Shown in pieces: positions 1 through 7,924 of a DNA stretch of 30,683 bases. The notes beneath the pieces were generated by a model, which saw nothing but the letters and a program-made list of their open reading frames with translations, was not told the DNA's origin and did no database searches. Made by a program: the position numbers and the translations under genes. Source of the DNA: Damh-18 sp964390945. Its GTDB lineage: Bacteria; Patescibacteriota; Minisyncoccia; Phycocordibacterales; UBA918. Position 1 is the first letter of the stretch; the number at the start of each line of letters is the position of its first letter. The stretch covers positions 1 to 30,683 of the forward strand of contig CAYMIV010000011.1 in the NCBI GenBank assembly GCA_964390945.1, in the 5' to 3' direction.

Positions 1-480
1 GCTGTGGGCGTTTCGTATTGCATCGCGTATCGATATAAGTTCAGACTTTACGTCCGTGAATGCGGGTTCGGGATCTGCCGAAGACACCCCCTCTATCACA
101 AAGGCATTCAAAACAGGGAGTTTGTTCTTTGCAAACTGGAGTGAATTTTTTGCTGATTCGATTGCGCGTTCAACCTCCGTGGTGTCCACACCGCGAGCTT
201 TTTCAATTTGAACCCGCGCCTCCAAACGACCGATAATCTGTTCCATGCGCGCGACAGCCGCACCCATTTTTCCCGTCACATTGTGCGTAAGATTCACGAT
301 TCTGTCTTGCGTGCGTATTTCGAGCACTGTCCCCAACTCCTGCACCTCGCCGACACTCACATTAGGTTGAGCGGGGGAAACTACTTCCTCCGCAAAAACT
401 CGTGTTGTTATCGCGAGTGCGAGACTCAACGCAGCGAGCGCAAGGTAAATGTACTGTTGTTTACAAAGGCTAAATTTCAT
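1..480 (-). CDS. Secreted or membrane-anchored coiled-coil protein, partial (3' end outside window)
   Basis: Reading in from the left edge on the minus strand, an uninterrupted frame of 160 codons starts at ATG 480-478 and runs off the window, so the C-terminus is missing. The N-terminus has lysines, then a hydrophobic stretch (about residues 12-27) ending in VFAEE, which reads as a signal peptide. A short Pro/Val-rich linker follows, then a helical, charged segment rich in E, K, R and Q (about residues 45-115, including RMEQIIGRLEAR), probably a coiled coil. I do not recognise the family. Secreted helical proteins of this kind are common in Patescibacteria. No good Shine-Dalgarno sequence lies close to the start. 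It sits just downstream of the nusA-ppa terminator, so it probably has its own promoter. Confidence 0.7.
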   Translation of the reverse strand, partial: MKFSLCKQQYIYLALAALSLALAITTRVFAEEVVSPAQPNVSVGEVQELGTVLEIRTQDRIVNLTHNVTGKMGAAVARMEQIIGRLEARVQIEKARGVDTTEVERAIESAKNSLQFAKNKLPVLNAFVIEGVSSADPEPAFTDVKSELISIRDAIRNAHS

Positions 481-535
481 AGATTAAAATCAAACAGGGG
501 CGTTAACCACAACCTCCCATTGTTATGTACAGTAT

Positions 536-568
536 AAAACGACCCGACACATTGTGTCGGGTCGTTTT
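536..568 (-). terminator. Intrinsic terminator of the nusA-ppa unit
   Basis: Perfect 15-base inverted repeat with a 3-base loop: positions 536-550 pair with 554-568. The arms end in AAAA and TTTT, so it could work in both directions. It lies 20 bases past the ppa stop, and no plus-strand gene ends here, so its main role is probably to end the minus-strand nusA-ppa transcript. Confidence 0.85.
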
Positions 569-587
569 GCACATTTTGTTCTATCCA

Positions 588-1112
588 TTATGCCGTTTGA
601 CCATCCGTATACATTTTTACACTGCGTTCGAATGCTGTTTTCGCCTCCGCGGCGCCATGCCATTTCCCGACAGTCACCTCTTTATTCTGTACTTTTTTGT
701 ATGTTTCAAAGAAGTGCGTCATTTCCTTAATGAAGTGTTTATTCAGGTCTCCAATATCATTCACTTCATCGAATCGAGGATCGTCGACGGGTACTGCTAC
801 AATCTTGTCGTCGCGGTCGCCCCCGTCCGTCATTTCCATGATTGCAACGGGTCGAGCTTTTACGAGAAGCCCCGGCACAAGCGGATGGGTGGTGATGAGG
901 ACAACATCGAGCGCGTCTCCATCATCAAAGAGTGTTTGAGGCACAAACCCGTAATCAAACGGATAGTCCTGCGCTGTGTGCATGACGCGATCAAGTGCGA
1001 TGAGCCCCGTCTTCTTGTCGATTTCGTATTTGTTCTTTGAGAATTTCGGAATCTCAACGATGACATTCATTTCATCGGCGGTTCCAGGTGCGATATCGTG
1101 AAGTAGATTCAT
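588..1112 (-). CDS. ppa: Inorganic pyrophosphatase, soluble family I
   Basis: Hydrolyses pyrophosphate to phosphate in the cytoplasm, pulling nucleic acid and protein synthesis forward. The 174 residues match the usual bacterial length of about 170-180. The family signature is clear as DDGDALDVV (about residues 63-71), which carries the metal-binding aspartates. Other expected active-site elements are E20, the K-x-E/D pair near residues 28-32, R43 region, the YPFDYGF segment, and the late acidic VPVDDPR loop. The gene lies 24 bases downstream of nusA on the same strand and ends at a strong terminator, so the two are probably co-transcribed. No Shine-Dalgarno sequence precedes the ATG, as for most core genes here. 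Family assignment is very secure. Confidence 0.97.
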   Translation of the reverse strand: MNLLHDIAPGTADEMNVIVEIPKFSKNKYEIDKKTGLIALDRVMHTAQDYPFDYGFVPQTLFDDGDALDVVLITTHPLVPGLLVKARPVAIMEMTDGGDRDDKIVAVPVDDPRFDEVNDIGDLNKHFIKEMTHFFETYKKVQNKEVTVGKWHGAAEAKTAFERSVKMYTDGQTA

Positions 1113-1136
1113 GGTGATTAGGGTAATGGCGAGTAA

Positions 1137-2411
1137 TTATGCAACATCCTCTTCTTCAATGAGCGCGGCGTCTAGTTCGTCTGAATCGATATCATCTGCC
1201 TTTTTTCCAAAATCGTCTTTTTCAGAAACATCCGGTTTTGCAGAAATGATATCTATTTTCCAGCCGGTAAGTTTTGCCGCAAGACGAACATTTTGTCCAC
1301 CGCGACCGATTGCAAGAGATTGTTGGTCCGGCGCTACGAGCACGGTTGATTGCCCGCGCTCATCCGCAGTTCCGCTCGAGGCGTCTTCGATTGTGACCTT
1401 CATGACCTGCGCTGGAGAAAGCGCGTCTTCAATAAAGGCGGCAGGATCAGGTGACCATTCAATTATGTCTATCTTTTCACCACCGAGCTCGCTCATTACC
1501 GTTGAAACGCGAACGCCGCGCTGTCCAACGAGCGAACCGACCGGGTCTACATGATCATCGGTCGAGAAGACCGCAATCTTTGAACGAGAGCCGGCTTCGC
1601 GAGCGATTGCCTTAACGACGACCGTGCCGTTTTGAAGTTCCGGTGTCTCTATTTCGAAAAGTTTTTCGAGGAAATTCGGGTGTGATCGTGATAGTTTGAG
1701 GAAAATGCCCCGAGGCGTCTCGTCCACGGCGACGAGAAGTGCGCGGATGCGCTCTCCGGGTCGAAATCGTTCACCGGGAATCTGTTCATCGTATGGCATG
1801 ACGCCGGTGACACGGCCAAGGTCGATATACAGATTGCCACGCTCAAACCTCTGAACGTGACCAACAACAATGTCGCCTTCTTTCTGTCCGAACTCCGAAA
1901 GCGCCGACTCCTTTTCCGCCTCACGAATTTTCTGGATGATAACCTGCTTTGCGGTCTGTGCGGCGATGCGCCCAAAGTCGTCTTTCGGTTCAAGGGGAAA
2001 TATCAGTTCTTCACCCAGCTCAACATCGCGTTTAATAAGCCGTGCGTTTTCAATGAGAATGTGCTTTTCGGGGTCGAATCGGACGCGCTCGTCGCCGTCA
2101 ATAGAAGGTGTCTCCTCCTCTTCACCATCTCGGCGCGGTCGCTTGCCCTCAAATTCCTCAATTTCCGCATCGCCCGGAAGTTCTTCCATGCGCGCCGTCG
2201 TCTCATCGACCACAATTTTCACTTGATTGAAGGTCGTTGCACCAGTGTTTATGTCAAAATGCGCACGGACAATTTGTCCGCGTTTCCCGAATTCTTTTTT
2301 GTATGCCGTTGCAAGTGCCTGCTCGATAGCATCAAGCATTTTTGCGCGACTGATGCCGCGCTCGTCTTCCATTTGGTCGAGAACGGAATTGATTACTTTT
2401 AGGTCGAACAT
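1137..2411 (-). CDS. nusA: Transcription termination/antitermination factor NusA
   Basis: Binds RNA polymerase and nascent RNA to control pausing, termination and antitermination. Domains in order: N-terminal RNAP-binding domain (about 1-175) with a very acidic insertion near residues 85-108; an S1 domain (about 178-240); KH1 with a GxxG-type loop VGQRG near 296; KH2 with IGRGG near 369. The protein ends shortly after KH2 (424 residues), with no C-terminal acidic repeats, like short NusA forms outside Proteobacteria. I chose ATG 2411 because MFDLK is the usual NusA start. A TTG seven codons upstream (2432) is in frame but adds atypical residues. The leader holds a strong hairpin (2460-2499). 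First gene of a nusA-ppa unit. Confidence 0.96.
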   Translation of the reverse strand: MFDLKVINSVLDQMEDERGISRAKMLDAIEQALATAYKKEFGKRGQIVRAHFDINTGATTFNQVKIVVDETTARMEELPGDAEIEEFEGKRPRRDGEEEETPSIDGDERVRFDPEKHILIENARLIKRDVELGEELIFPLEPKDDFGRIAAQTAKQVIIQKIREAEKESALSEFGQKEGDIVVGHVQRFERGNLYIDLGRVTGVMPYDEQIPGERFRPGERIRALLVAVDETPRGIFLKLSRSHPNFLEKLFEIETPELQNGTVVVKAIAREAGSRSKIAVFSTDDHVDPVGSLVGQRGVRVSTVMSELGGEKIDIIEWSPDPAAFIEDALSPAQVMKVTIEDASSGTADERGQSTVLVAPDQQSLAIGRGGQNVRLAAKLTGWKIDIISAKPDVSEKDDFGKKADDIDSDELDAALIEEEDVA

Positions 2412-2459
2412 GTTAGGTTTTGTTACGAGCAAAGCAAGTTAGAAAATCTTACATCCGTC

Positions 2460-2499
2460 GCGCATCGTGTCTATGCTACCTCGCATAAACACGATGCGC
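2460..2499 (-). promoter_or_regulatory. Strong hairpin in the nusA leader region
   Basis: An 11-base perfect stem (2460-2470 with 2489-2499) continues after one mismatch into a further 5 pairs (2472-2476 with 2483-2487), with a 6-base loop. It lies about 50 bases upstream of the nusA ATG and has no T-run on either side, so it does not look like a terminator. It could be a regulatory leader structure or a protein-binding palindrome. The role is inferred from position only. Confidence 0.5.
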
Positions 2500-2533
2500 G
2501 ATTAGGATTGTTTCCACTCGTCTCACTCAACGG

Positions 2534-2564
2534 AGTATACCCCGATTATTTATAATATTTGCAA
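2534..2564 (-). promoter_or_regulatory. Possible nusA promoter
   Basis: On the minus strand, TTGCAA (2564-2559) and TATACT (2539-2534) form a possible -35/-10 pair, but the spacer is 19 bases, longer than ideal. Just upstream, 2574-2579 and 2584-2589 form a 6-base stem followed on minus by a run of five T, which could end transcription entering from further upstream. Weak assignment. Confidence 0.35.
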
Positions 2565-2638
2565 CAAAAATGCCGGCCGTATGCGGCCGACTCCCAGTCG
2601 TGCATCTACTATACGTGAGAACCAAAAAAAGTCAAAAC

Positions 2639-2692
2639 TAATCATTCATCACGTATACACCACCTGTCACATATACATGTGATGAATGATTA
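2639..2692. repeat. 14-base perfect inverted repeat, operator-like
   Basis: Positions 2639-2652 (TAATCATTCATCAC) are the exact reverse complement of 2679-2692, separated by 26 bases that contain further partial complementarity (GTATAC / ATATAC). The right arm ends 7 bases before a TTGACA -35 box at 2700. That placement fits an operator or activator site for the cassette starting at 2832, though a transcribed structure in the opposite direction is also possible. Confidence 0.6.
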
Positions 2693-2699
2693 CGAGGTA

Positions 2700-2727
2700 T
2701 TGACATAAAAGTGTTTTGTGTTAATCT
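2700..2727 (+). promoter_or_regulatory. Promoter for the 2832-4791 cassette
   Basis: A consensus TTGACA -35 lies at 2700-2705. The best -10 is TAATCT at 2722-2727 with a 16-base spacer; it is only a moderate match. The next gene starts about 100 bases downstream and there is no other strong candidate in between. Confidence 0.5.
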
Positions 2728-2831
2728 TTCGACCGGCAGAAGTCGCTCTTTGACTTCATCACCAATTCTAATTCTAAATCTCAAAGCTTTGCGTTGAACT
2801 AGATGGGGTATTCCCCGGAAAGGAGCACAAG

Positions 2832-3608
2832 ATGCCTGAAAACTACGCAACGATGGAACTTGACCCCCGGGTCAAAAACTTTAAACGTAACCTACAAATC
2901 GGAGGGGTTGCGGTGGTTGCGGCTGGCGCTTCGGCGCTCGTTTTCGTAGCCGGCGCATCACTTGCCATTGCGGGCGTTGCAGCGGTTGCCGGCATTGCCG
3001 TCGTCAACTTCATCCCGGTTTTCGCTCGGTGGGCTGCCCTGCGCAAGCAGAAGGCACTCACCCAACTTGCAGAAGTCTACTCGGAAGAAACAATCCGAGA
3101 GGACGAACGGCAGGAAGGAGATCGGATTAAGATTCTCGAGGAACAGTATCGGGTCAACCGATCAGAGCTCGAGGGGGCTCAAGAGGAGCTTCGTGCCCAA
3201 AAGGCAACCGCCACCGATGAAGAGTGCGCAATGCTCGATACACACGTTTCGCAGCTCCAGTCGATTATCGACAATGCCGAGGAGGTGCTTCGGCAACGCA
3301 AGGTCGACTTCGAGGAACTGAAACGTGTCAACAAGCTTTACATCGCATTCGGCCGCTCGGCTGCTGCGATGGAAAGGAGTACGGCCGCAGTGAGGAACAC
3401 CGAGCAGTTTCAACAAGTCGAAACCGCACGGGCTTCCATCAAAGCGCGCATGCGTCAGCAGATGGCGGGAAAGACCATCGAAGCGATGAACGCCCAAATC
3501 GAGCAGAAGCCGAACATTCAGCACGCTGTTCAGATTGGTCATTCGAAGCCGCTCGTCGTTCCCACACACGTGAAGGAGGTGAAAGATGCGCTTCCGAATC
3601 GTCGCTAG
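2832..3608 (+). CDS. Membrane-anchored coiled-coil protein, unknown function
   Basis: 258 residues with no family I recognise. After a short polar N-terminus, about residues 22-64 are almost wholly small and hydrophobic (A, V, G, I), long enough for a membrane helical hairpin or one long segment. Residues about 75-170 are highly charged and helical (E, R, K, Q) and look like a coiled coil, followed by a basic, Gln-rich C-terminal third. A strong Shine-Dalgarno AAGGAG lies 7 bases before the ATG, unlike the core genes nearby. Codons favour GTC, ATC, AAG and CTC and the DNA is GC-richer than its surroundings, hinting at a separate origin. Its last 23 bases overlap the next gene, so translation is probably coupled. 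It opens a three-gene cassette ending with a solute-receptor-like protein. Confidence 0.75.
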   Translation: MPENYATMELDPRVKNFKRNLQIGGVAVVAAGASALVFVAGASLAIAGVAAVAGIAVVNFIPVFARWAALRKQKALTQLAEVYSEETIREDERQEGDRIKILEEQYRVNRSELEGAQEELRAQKATATDEECAMLDTHVSQLQSIIDNAEEVLRQRKVDFEELKRVNKLYIAFGRSAAAMERSTAAVRNTEQFQQVETARASIKARMRQQMAGKTIEAMNAQIEQKPNIQHAVQIGHSKPLVVPTHVKEVKDALPNRR

Positions 3609-3723
3609 CATCATTGTGGTGCTGTGCGTCATCGCGGCAGTGTTTTTGAGTGGCGCGCTCACCGATCAGGGTAGCACCGCTGTTCAACCCCCCACGCAGT
3701 CCGACAAGAAGTTCAACTTCTAG
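3586..3723 (+). CDS. 45-residue single-pass membrane peptide
   Basis: A short gene overlapping the end of the previous one by 23 bases in another frame. It has the best Shine-Dalgarno sequence in the window, AAGGAGGTG (3573-3581), 4 bases before ATG 3586. The product starts MRFRIVAS, has a hydrophobic segment of about 17 residues (roughly 5-23), then a polar Thr/Gln/Pro-rich tail ending KKFNF. That fits a small membrane protein or an uncleaved signal anchor; there is no lipobox. The stop (TAG 3721-3723) lies 11 bases before the next start, so the three genes form a tight operon. Function unknown. The ribosome-binding site and spacing are the main reasons to believe it is real. Confidence 0.7.
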   Translation: MRFRIVASIIVVLCVIAAVFLSGALTDQGSTAVQPPTQSDKKFNF

Positions 3724-3734
3724 GAGACGTACAG

Positions 3735-4791
3735 ATGAAAACACTCATGGTCGTTCTCGCATTTCTGTTCGCTGCCACCGCANNNNNNNNNNCCCAGCCC
3801 CCCCCTCACGCCCGTCCGCGCCTCGCTCGGCGCGGCCCCCGCAAGGCCCCCGATCACGATGGGTACCGGTGGCTGTCCCGATGCGACGGGGAAGGGTGGC
3901 GGCACGTACTGTGCCCTTGCCCTCAACATGCAGAAGGTCTGCGGCGCGCAGGTGACCATCGATGTCCAACAGTCGAAGGGATCCTTCGACAACATCCAAG
4001 GAATCCTCGACAACAACTTCAGTGCCGGCATCGCACAGTTCGACGTCATGCGGTACTTCGAGGAAAAGGATGACGGCATGGCACGTATCAAGGTTCTCTT
4101 GCCGCTCCATGTCGAGGAAATCCACATCGTCGGTCTCAACAAGGCATATAAGGAAGGAGGTCTCTTCGGCATCGGCGCAAAGTCGGTCGAGCTTCAGACA
4201 CTCAAAGACCTTGCTGGTCGCAAGGTCGCTGCGTGGGGTGGATCGGTCCTCTCCGCAGAGTACTTTGCGTACAAGGCAAAGCTCGGCTACACGGTCGTTG
4301 ACCTCACGGGCCAAGAGAAGCCGGAACTTGTCGCGGCGAAAATGCTCGCAGACGGAGAAGCACATGCCATCTTTGCGGTTGGCGGTGCCCCGCTCGGTTG
4401 GCTTCGGAACGAGAAGGTCTTCGGAAAGCAGTTCAAACTGCTGTCCATTCCGAGCGATATCGGGGATCAGGTGAGGGGGACGTACAATACCGTCAAGGTG
4501 AACTACCCCAACCTGACGAATGGTCAGGTGCAGAGTTTGGGTGTGCAGGCGCTCCTCGTGACCCGGGACTACCGTTCCGGCGACCGAGCAACAGCGCTCA
4601 CGAAACTCAAGCGGTGCGCTGTCGAGAATCTCGACAACTTCCGCGACATGACAGGCATGCATCCAAAGTGGCAGTCGGTAGAACCGGCGACGAAGTTCGA
4701 TCGCTGGGCAAACTACGAGCCACCCGCCTCGGCGGTCGTAGCCCCTGCCGCACCGACCTCAGCGCCGCAGGTTCCCACGAAGAAGAAGTGA
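3735..4791 (+). CDS. TAXI-family TRAP-type solute receptor, interrupted by an assembly gap
   Basis: Periplasmic or surface solute receptor related to the TAXI family (TRAP-associated extracytoplasmic immunogenic proteins). Start ATG 3735 follows AGGAG by 8 bases and gives a signal peptide (MKTLMVVLAFLFAATA). Ten N (3783-3792) interrupt the frame. After them the open frame resumes with a Pro/Ala-rich linker and ITMGTGG, the opening strand-loop typical of TAXI proteins. The remaining roughly 310 residues have the expected two-lobed binding-protein look, including LKDLAGRKVAAWGG and a late WANYEPP motif, then an Ala/Pro/Lys-rich tail. The frames before and after the gap agree only if the true gap length is a multiple of three, so N=10 is a placeholder. 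No TRAP permease gene is visible nearby. The natural ligand is unknown. Confidence 0.75.
3783..3792. other. Assembly gap (10 N)
   Basis: Ten undetermined bases inside the TAXI-like gene, right after the signal peptide. The sequence that follows is very GC-rich with C-runs, a common reason for a scaffold break. The coding frames on each side imply that the real missing length is divisible by three. Confidence 0.95.
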
Positions 4792-4818
4792 TTAGTCCGC
4801 CGGCGCAACGCCGGCAAC

Positions 4819-4860
4819 AAAGCCCGTAGAACGTTCAATCGTTCCGGGCTTTTTCTTTTT
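4819..4860 (+). terminator. Intrinsic terminator after the TAXI-like gene
   Basis: AAAGCCCG (4819-4826) pairs with CGGGCTTT (4845-4852); an inner stem GAACG/CGTTC (4829-4833 with 4840-4844) continues it past a two-base bulge. A T-rich tail TTTTTCTTTTT follows. A second tight hairpin (4799-4805 with 4809-4815) lies just upstream. Together they close the cassette before the pilus operon. Confidence 0.88.
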
Positions 4861-4893
4861 AACAGACATACACATATATGTAGAGTGTAGTGA

Positions 4894-4902
4894 TGGTATA
4901 CT
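4894..4902 (+). promoter_or_regulatory. Extended -10 promoter of the pilB operon
   Basis: TGGTATACT is an extended -10 element (TG, one base, TATACT) ending 34 bases before the pilB GTG, directly after the upstream terminator. No good -35 is visible, as expected for extended -10 promoters. The same TGGTAnnAT form recurs before tpiA, recJ, hit and rpmB. Confidence 0.6.
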
Positions 4903-4936
4903 TTCTATGTAAACCGTTTGGAGTTTTTTTAAAACT

Positions 4937-6688
4937 GTGCGAATCCAAGATGCACAACTGAAGCGTTTTGTAATGGACTCCGGTCTTGTCTCCCGCAAGG
5001 ACATCGAAGCGGCTGAACACGTGGCAGAACAGGAAAAACGCCCGCTTGCCGATGCGCTCGTATCATCGGGTGCCATGACCGAGGATGATCTTCGCCGCGT
5101 CGAGTCGTACGTGCTCGGCGTTCCGTTCGTGTCGCTCAAAAATGTGAAGATTGATGCTCCGATTCTTTCACTCATTCCCGAGCCGATTGCGCGAAACCAC
5201 AACATCATTGCATACAAGAAAGCCGAGGGAACGCTCGAGGTTGCCATGCTCGACACTGCCGATCTTTCGGCAATCGACTTTGTAAAAAAGAAAGTCGGAC
5301 TCAAAATCCTCCCGCGTCTTACTGATACCGAATCGATGAAGAATGCCCTCATGCAGTATCAGAAGACACTGAAAGACGAGTTTGGCGACCTCATCATTAA
5401 GGAAACAGCCGCACTCAAGGTTCTCAAAGAGGATGGCGAAGAGGGGGTAACGGAGGCCGACCTAAAAAAAATGGCGGAAGATCTGCCGGTTGTGCGCGTT
5501 GTCGACACTCTCCTTCGACACGCGATCATACAGGGGGCGTCAGACATTCACATCGAACCAATGGAGCAAGAACTCCTTGTTCGCTACCGCATCGACGGCA
5601 TTCTCCACGACGCAATGTCGCTTCCGAAGCACGCTGCTCAGACTATTTCCGCCCGCATCAAGGTTCTCTCAAATCTGAAACTCGATGAAAAACGCCTTCC
5701 TCAAGACGGCAGATTCAAAATGGAAATGGAGGGACAGAAGGTGTCATTTCGCGTATCGGTCCTCCCCATATTTTTTGGTGAAAAAATTGTTATGCGCCTT
5801 CTCCGCGAAGGGCGTTCGGGATTCACCCTGGAGGGGCTTGGATTCCATGGGCAGGCGCTTGAGCGTCTTCATGCCTCCACAAAGCAAACAACGGGCATTA
5901 TTCTGGTCACCGGCCCGACCGGTTCGGGAAAGACGACCACGCTCTATACGGTACTCGATATCCTCAACACGCCGGAGGTGAACATCTCAACCATAGAAGA
6001 CCCCATCGAGTATCAGATGCCCCGCGTCAATCAGACGCAAGTAAAGCCGGATATCGGATTTCATTTTGCAAACGGTCTTCGTTCGCTCATGCGCCAAGAC
6101 CCCGACATAATCATGGTGGGAGAAATTCGTGACCAGGAAACCGCCTCGCTCGCCATCAACGCCGCCCTCACTGGACACCTCGTACTCGCAACCGTGCACA
6201 CAAATTCATCGTCTGCAACCGTTGCACGACTTCTTGATATGGGGGTTGAGAAATTTCTCCTCGTATCAACATTGCGCGTTGCGGTCGGGCAACGCCTCGT
6301 TCGGCGACTGACCGAATCCAAGGAATCATACACACTTTCAGCAGATGAAAAGTCAGACATTGGAAAGCACGCCGACCTCGACCGGGTGCTCGATGCGCTC
6401 AAGCAGGAGGGTGTTGCAAAAAGCAACGCAACCTGGAACAGCATCCCATTCTACCGGCCGAAGTCGAGTGATGCTGCGGAAGACGGATACAAGGGCCGAA
6501 TTGGTATTCATGAAGTACTCCACGTCTCCCCGGCAATCAAAGAGCTCGTTATGGGTTCGGGAACGGCGGACGCAATCGAGCTACAAGCGCGTAAAGAAGG
6601 CATGCTCACCATGGTCGAAGATGGCATATACAAAGCGGCACTCGGACAAACCTCTATTGAGGAGGTGTTGCGCGTTATTTCCGAATAA
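4937..6688 (+). CDS. pilB: Type IV pilus assembly ATPase PilB (GspE family)
   Basis: Cytoplasmic hexameric ATPase that powers pilus or pseudopilus extension through PilC. The N-terminal MshEN-type domain (about 1-150) is followed by the GspE core. Walker A GPTGSGKTT lies near residue 326, the Asp box STIEDPIEY near 352, Walker B IIMVGEIRD near 390, and the His box TGHLVLATVHTN near 410. The 583 residues are normal length. I see no cysteine anywhere, so the tetracysteine zinc site found after the His box in many PilB/GspE proteins is missing and replaced by a polar, charged segment (about 455-510). Start is GTG 4937, the first codon after the promoter and leader; no close Shine-Dalgarno. pilC follows after 5 bases. 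Confidence 0.96.
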   Translation: MRIQDAQLKRFVMDSGLVSRKDIEAAEHVAEQEKRPLADALVSSGAMTEDDLRRVESYVLGVPFVSLKNVKIDAPILSLIPEPIARNHNIIAYKKAEGTLEVAMLDTADLSAIDFVKKKVGLKILPRLTDTESMKNALMQYQKTLKDEFGDLIIKETAALKVLKEDGEEGVTEADLKKMAEDLPVVRVVDTLLRHAIIQGASDIHIEPMEQELLVRYRIDGILHDAMSLPKHAAQTISARIKVLSNLKLDEKRLPQDGRFKMEMEGQKVSFRVSVLPIFFGEKIVMRLLREGRSGFTLEGLGFHGQALERLHASTKQTTGIILVTGPTGSGKTTTLYTVLDILNTPEVNISTIEDPIEYQMPRVNQTQVKPDIGFHFANGLRSLMRQDPDIIMVGEIRDQETASLAINAALTGHLVLATVHTNSSSATVARLLDMGVEKFLLVSTLRVAVGQRLVRRLTESKESYTLSADEKSDIGKHADLDRVLDALKQEGVAKSNATWNSIPFYRPKSSDAAEDGYKGRIGIHEVLHVSPAIKELVMGSGTADAIELQARKEGMLTMVEDGIYKAALGQTSIEEVLRVISE

Positions 6689-6693
6689 TCACC

Positions 6694-7923
6694 ATGTCAC
6701 GATTCACATATCAGGGGGCGACAAGCGACGGCACACCAGTCACGGAAACGGTTGAGGCAAAAGACCGATATGCCGTTTATGAAATCGCTCGTACAAACGG
6801 CCACACCGTTACGAAAGTCGAAGAAGCAAAAGCATTCTCAATCGAACGATTCATAAATGTTGAACGGATAAATTTCTTATTGAGCCGAGTCAAGGCGGAC
6901 GAGCTCATCATGGTAACTCGCAATCTTTCGTCCATGCTTAATGCTGGCCTCCCGCTCACTCGCGCTCTCTCCGTTATTGAACGACAATCGAAAAATCCAA
7001 AACTCAAGGGAGTCATGAAAAGCATTCGCGAGAGCATAAATCGAGGAGATCCGCTCAATGTTGCGCTTGCCGAATTTCCGAAGGTCTTCTCCGATTTGTA
7101 TGTCGCCATGGTGCGTGCAGGAGAGGAGGGGGGGCAACTTTCCGATTCGCTCGCAACACTGAGCGTTCAAATGGAGCGTAGCTCAACACTGAAAAAAAAG
7201 GTTCGAGGCGCGATGATGTATCCCTCCATCGTCATCATTGTCATGGCGATTATCGGAACGCTCATGATGATATATGTGGTTCCTTCGATTACTGCAACGT
7301 TCAGCAGTATGAATATTGAACTTCCCATCACTACGAAAATATTGATTGCCACCAGTGATTTCATGAGCCACCACAGCATTCTTGTCCTGGGCGGGATGAT
7401 GGCAAGCATATTTGGATTTATATTCGTGCTCCGTACGCGGTGGGGGAAAAGGTTTTTCCACTATGTAATCACCAGGCTTCCCGTGATAGGGCTGATTGTC
7501 AAAGAAGTAAATTCAGCGCGCACATCCCGAACGCTCTCCTCGCTTCTCAAATCGGGTGTGGACGTCATCCATGCAATAAATATCACCGAAGAGGTGGTGC
7601 AAAACGTTCACTACAAAGCGATTTTGGCTGATGCCGCGAAGCGGGTTGAAAAGGGAACGGCACTTTCCGAGATTTTTATCGAAAAAACAAATTTTTACCC
7701 CGTTCTGGTCGGAGAGATGATTGCTGTTGGCGAGGAGACGGGGAAAATATCAAACATGCTTGAAGAGATGGCATCCTTCTATGAGAACGAAATTGATCAA
7801 AAAACAAAAGACCTCTCCACCATCATCGAGCCAATCCTCATGGTGGTAATCGGCGGCACCGTCGGCTTTTTTGCGCTTGCAATGATTGCTCCGATTTACT
7901 CAATCACGGACAGTATCAACTAA
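6694..7923 (+). CDS. pilC: Type IV pilus inner-membrane platform protein PilC (GspF family)
   Basis: Polytopic inner-membrane protein that transmits PilB motion to the pilin-adding machinery. Two GspF domains are visible: the first about residues 70-190, with the ML.AGLPL..AL motif and GEEGGQLSDSL, and the second about 275-395, with SLLKSGVD and GEETGKISNML. Each is followed by hydrophobic segments (about 165-195, 220-245 and 375-400). At 409 residues it is the expected length. The N-terminal MSRFTYQGATSDG is the usual short beta segment of PilC. It starts 5 bases after pilB and ends 1 base before the next gene, so it is the middle of a pilus operon. No Shine-Dalgarno sequence. Confidence 0.96.
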   Translation: MSRFTYQGATSDGTPVTETVEAKDRYAVYEIARTNGHTVTKVEEAKAFSIERFINVERINFLLSRVKADELIMVTRNLSSMLNAGLPLTRALSVIERQSKNPKLKGVMKSIRESINRGDPLNVALAEFPKVFSDLYVAMVRAGEEGGQLSDSLATLSVQMERSSTLKKKVRGAMMYPSIVIIVMAIIGTLMMIYVVPSITATFSSMNIELPITTKILIATSDFMSHHSILVLGGMMASIFGFIFVLRTRWGKRFFHYVITRLPVIGLIVKEVNSARTSRTLSSLLKSGVDVIHAINITEEVVQNVHYKAILADAAKRVEKGTALSEIFIEKTNFYPVLVGEMIAVGEETGKISNMLEEMASFYENEIDQKTKDLSTIIEPILMVVIGGTVGFFALAMIAPIYSITDSIN

Positions 7924-7924
7924 T

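Noticed and set aside
525..1040. A 171-codon ORF on plus opposite ppa.
   Set aside because: It is antisense to a clear pyrophosphatase gene; codon pattern and composition are those of a shadow frame.
2638..2850. A 70-codon minus-strand ORF upstream of the cassette.
   Set aside because: It runs over the palindrome, promoter and Shine-Dalgarno site of the 2832 gene and has no start signals.
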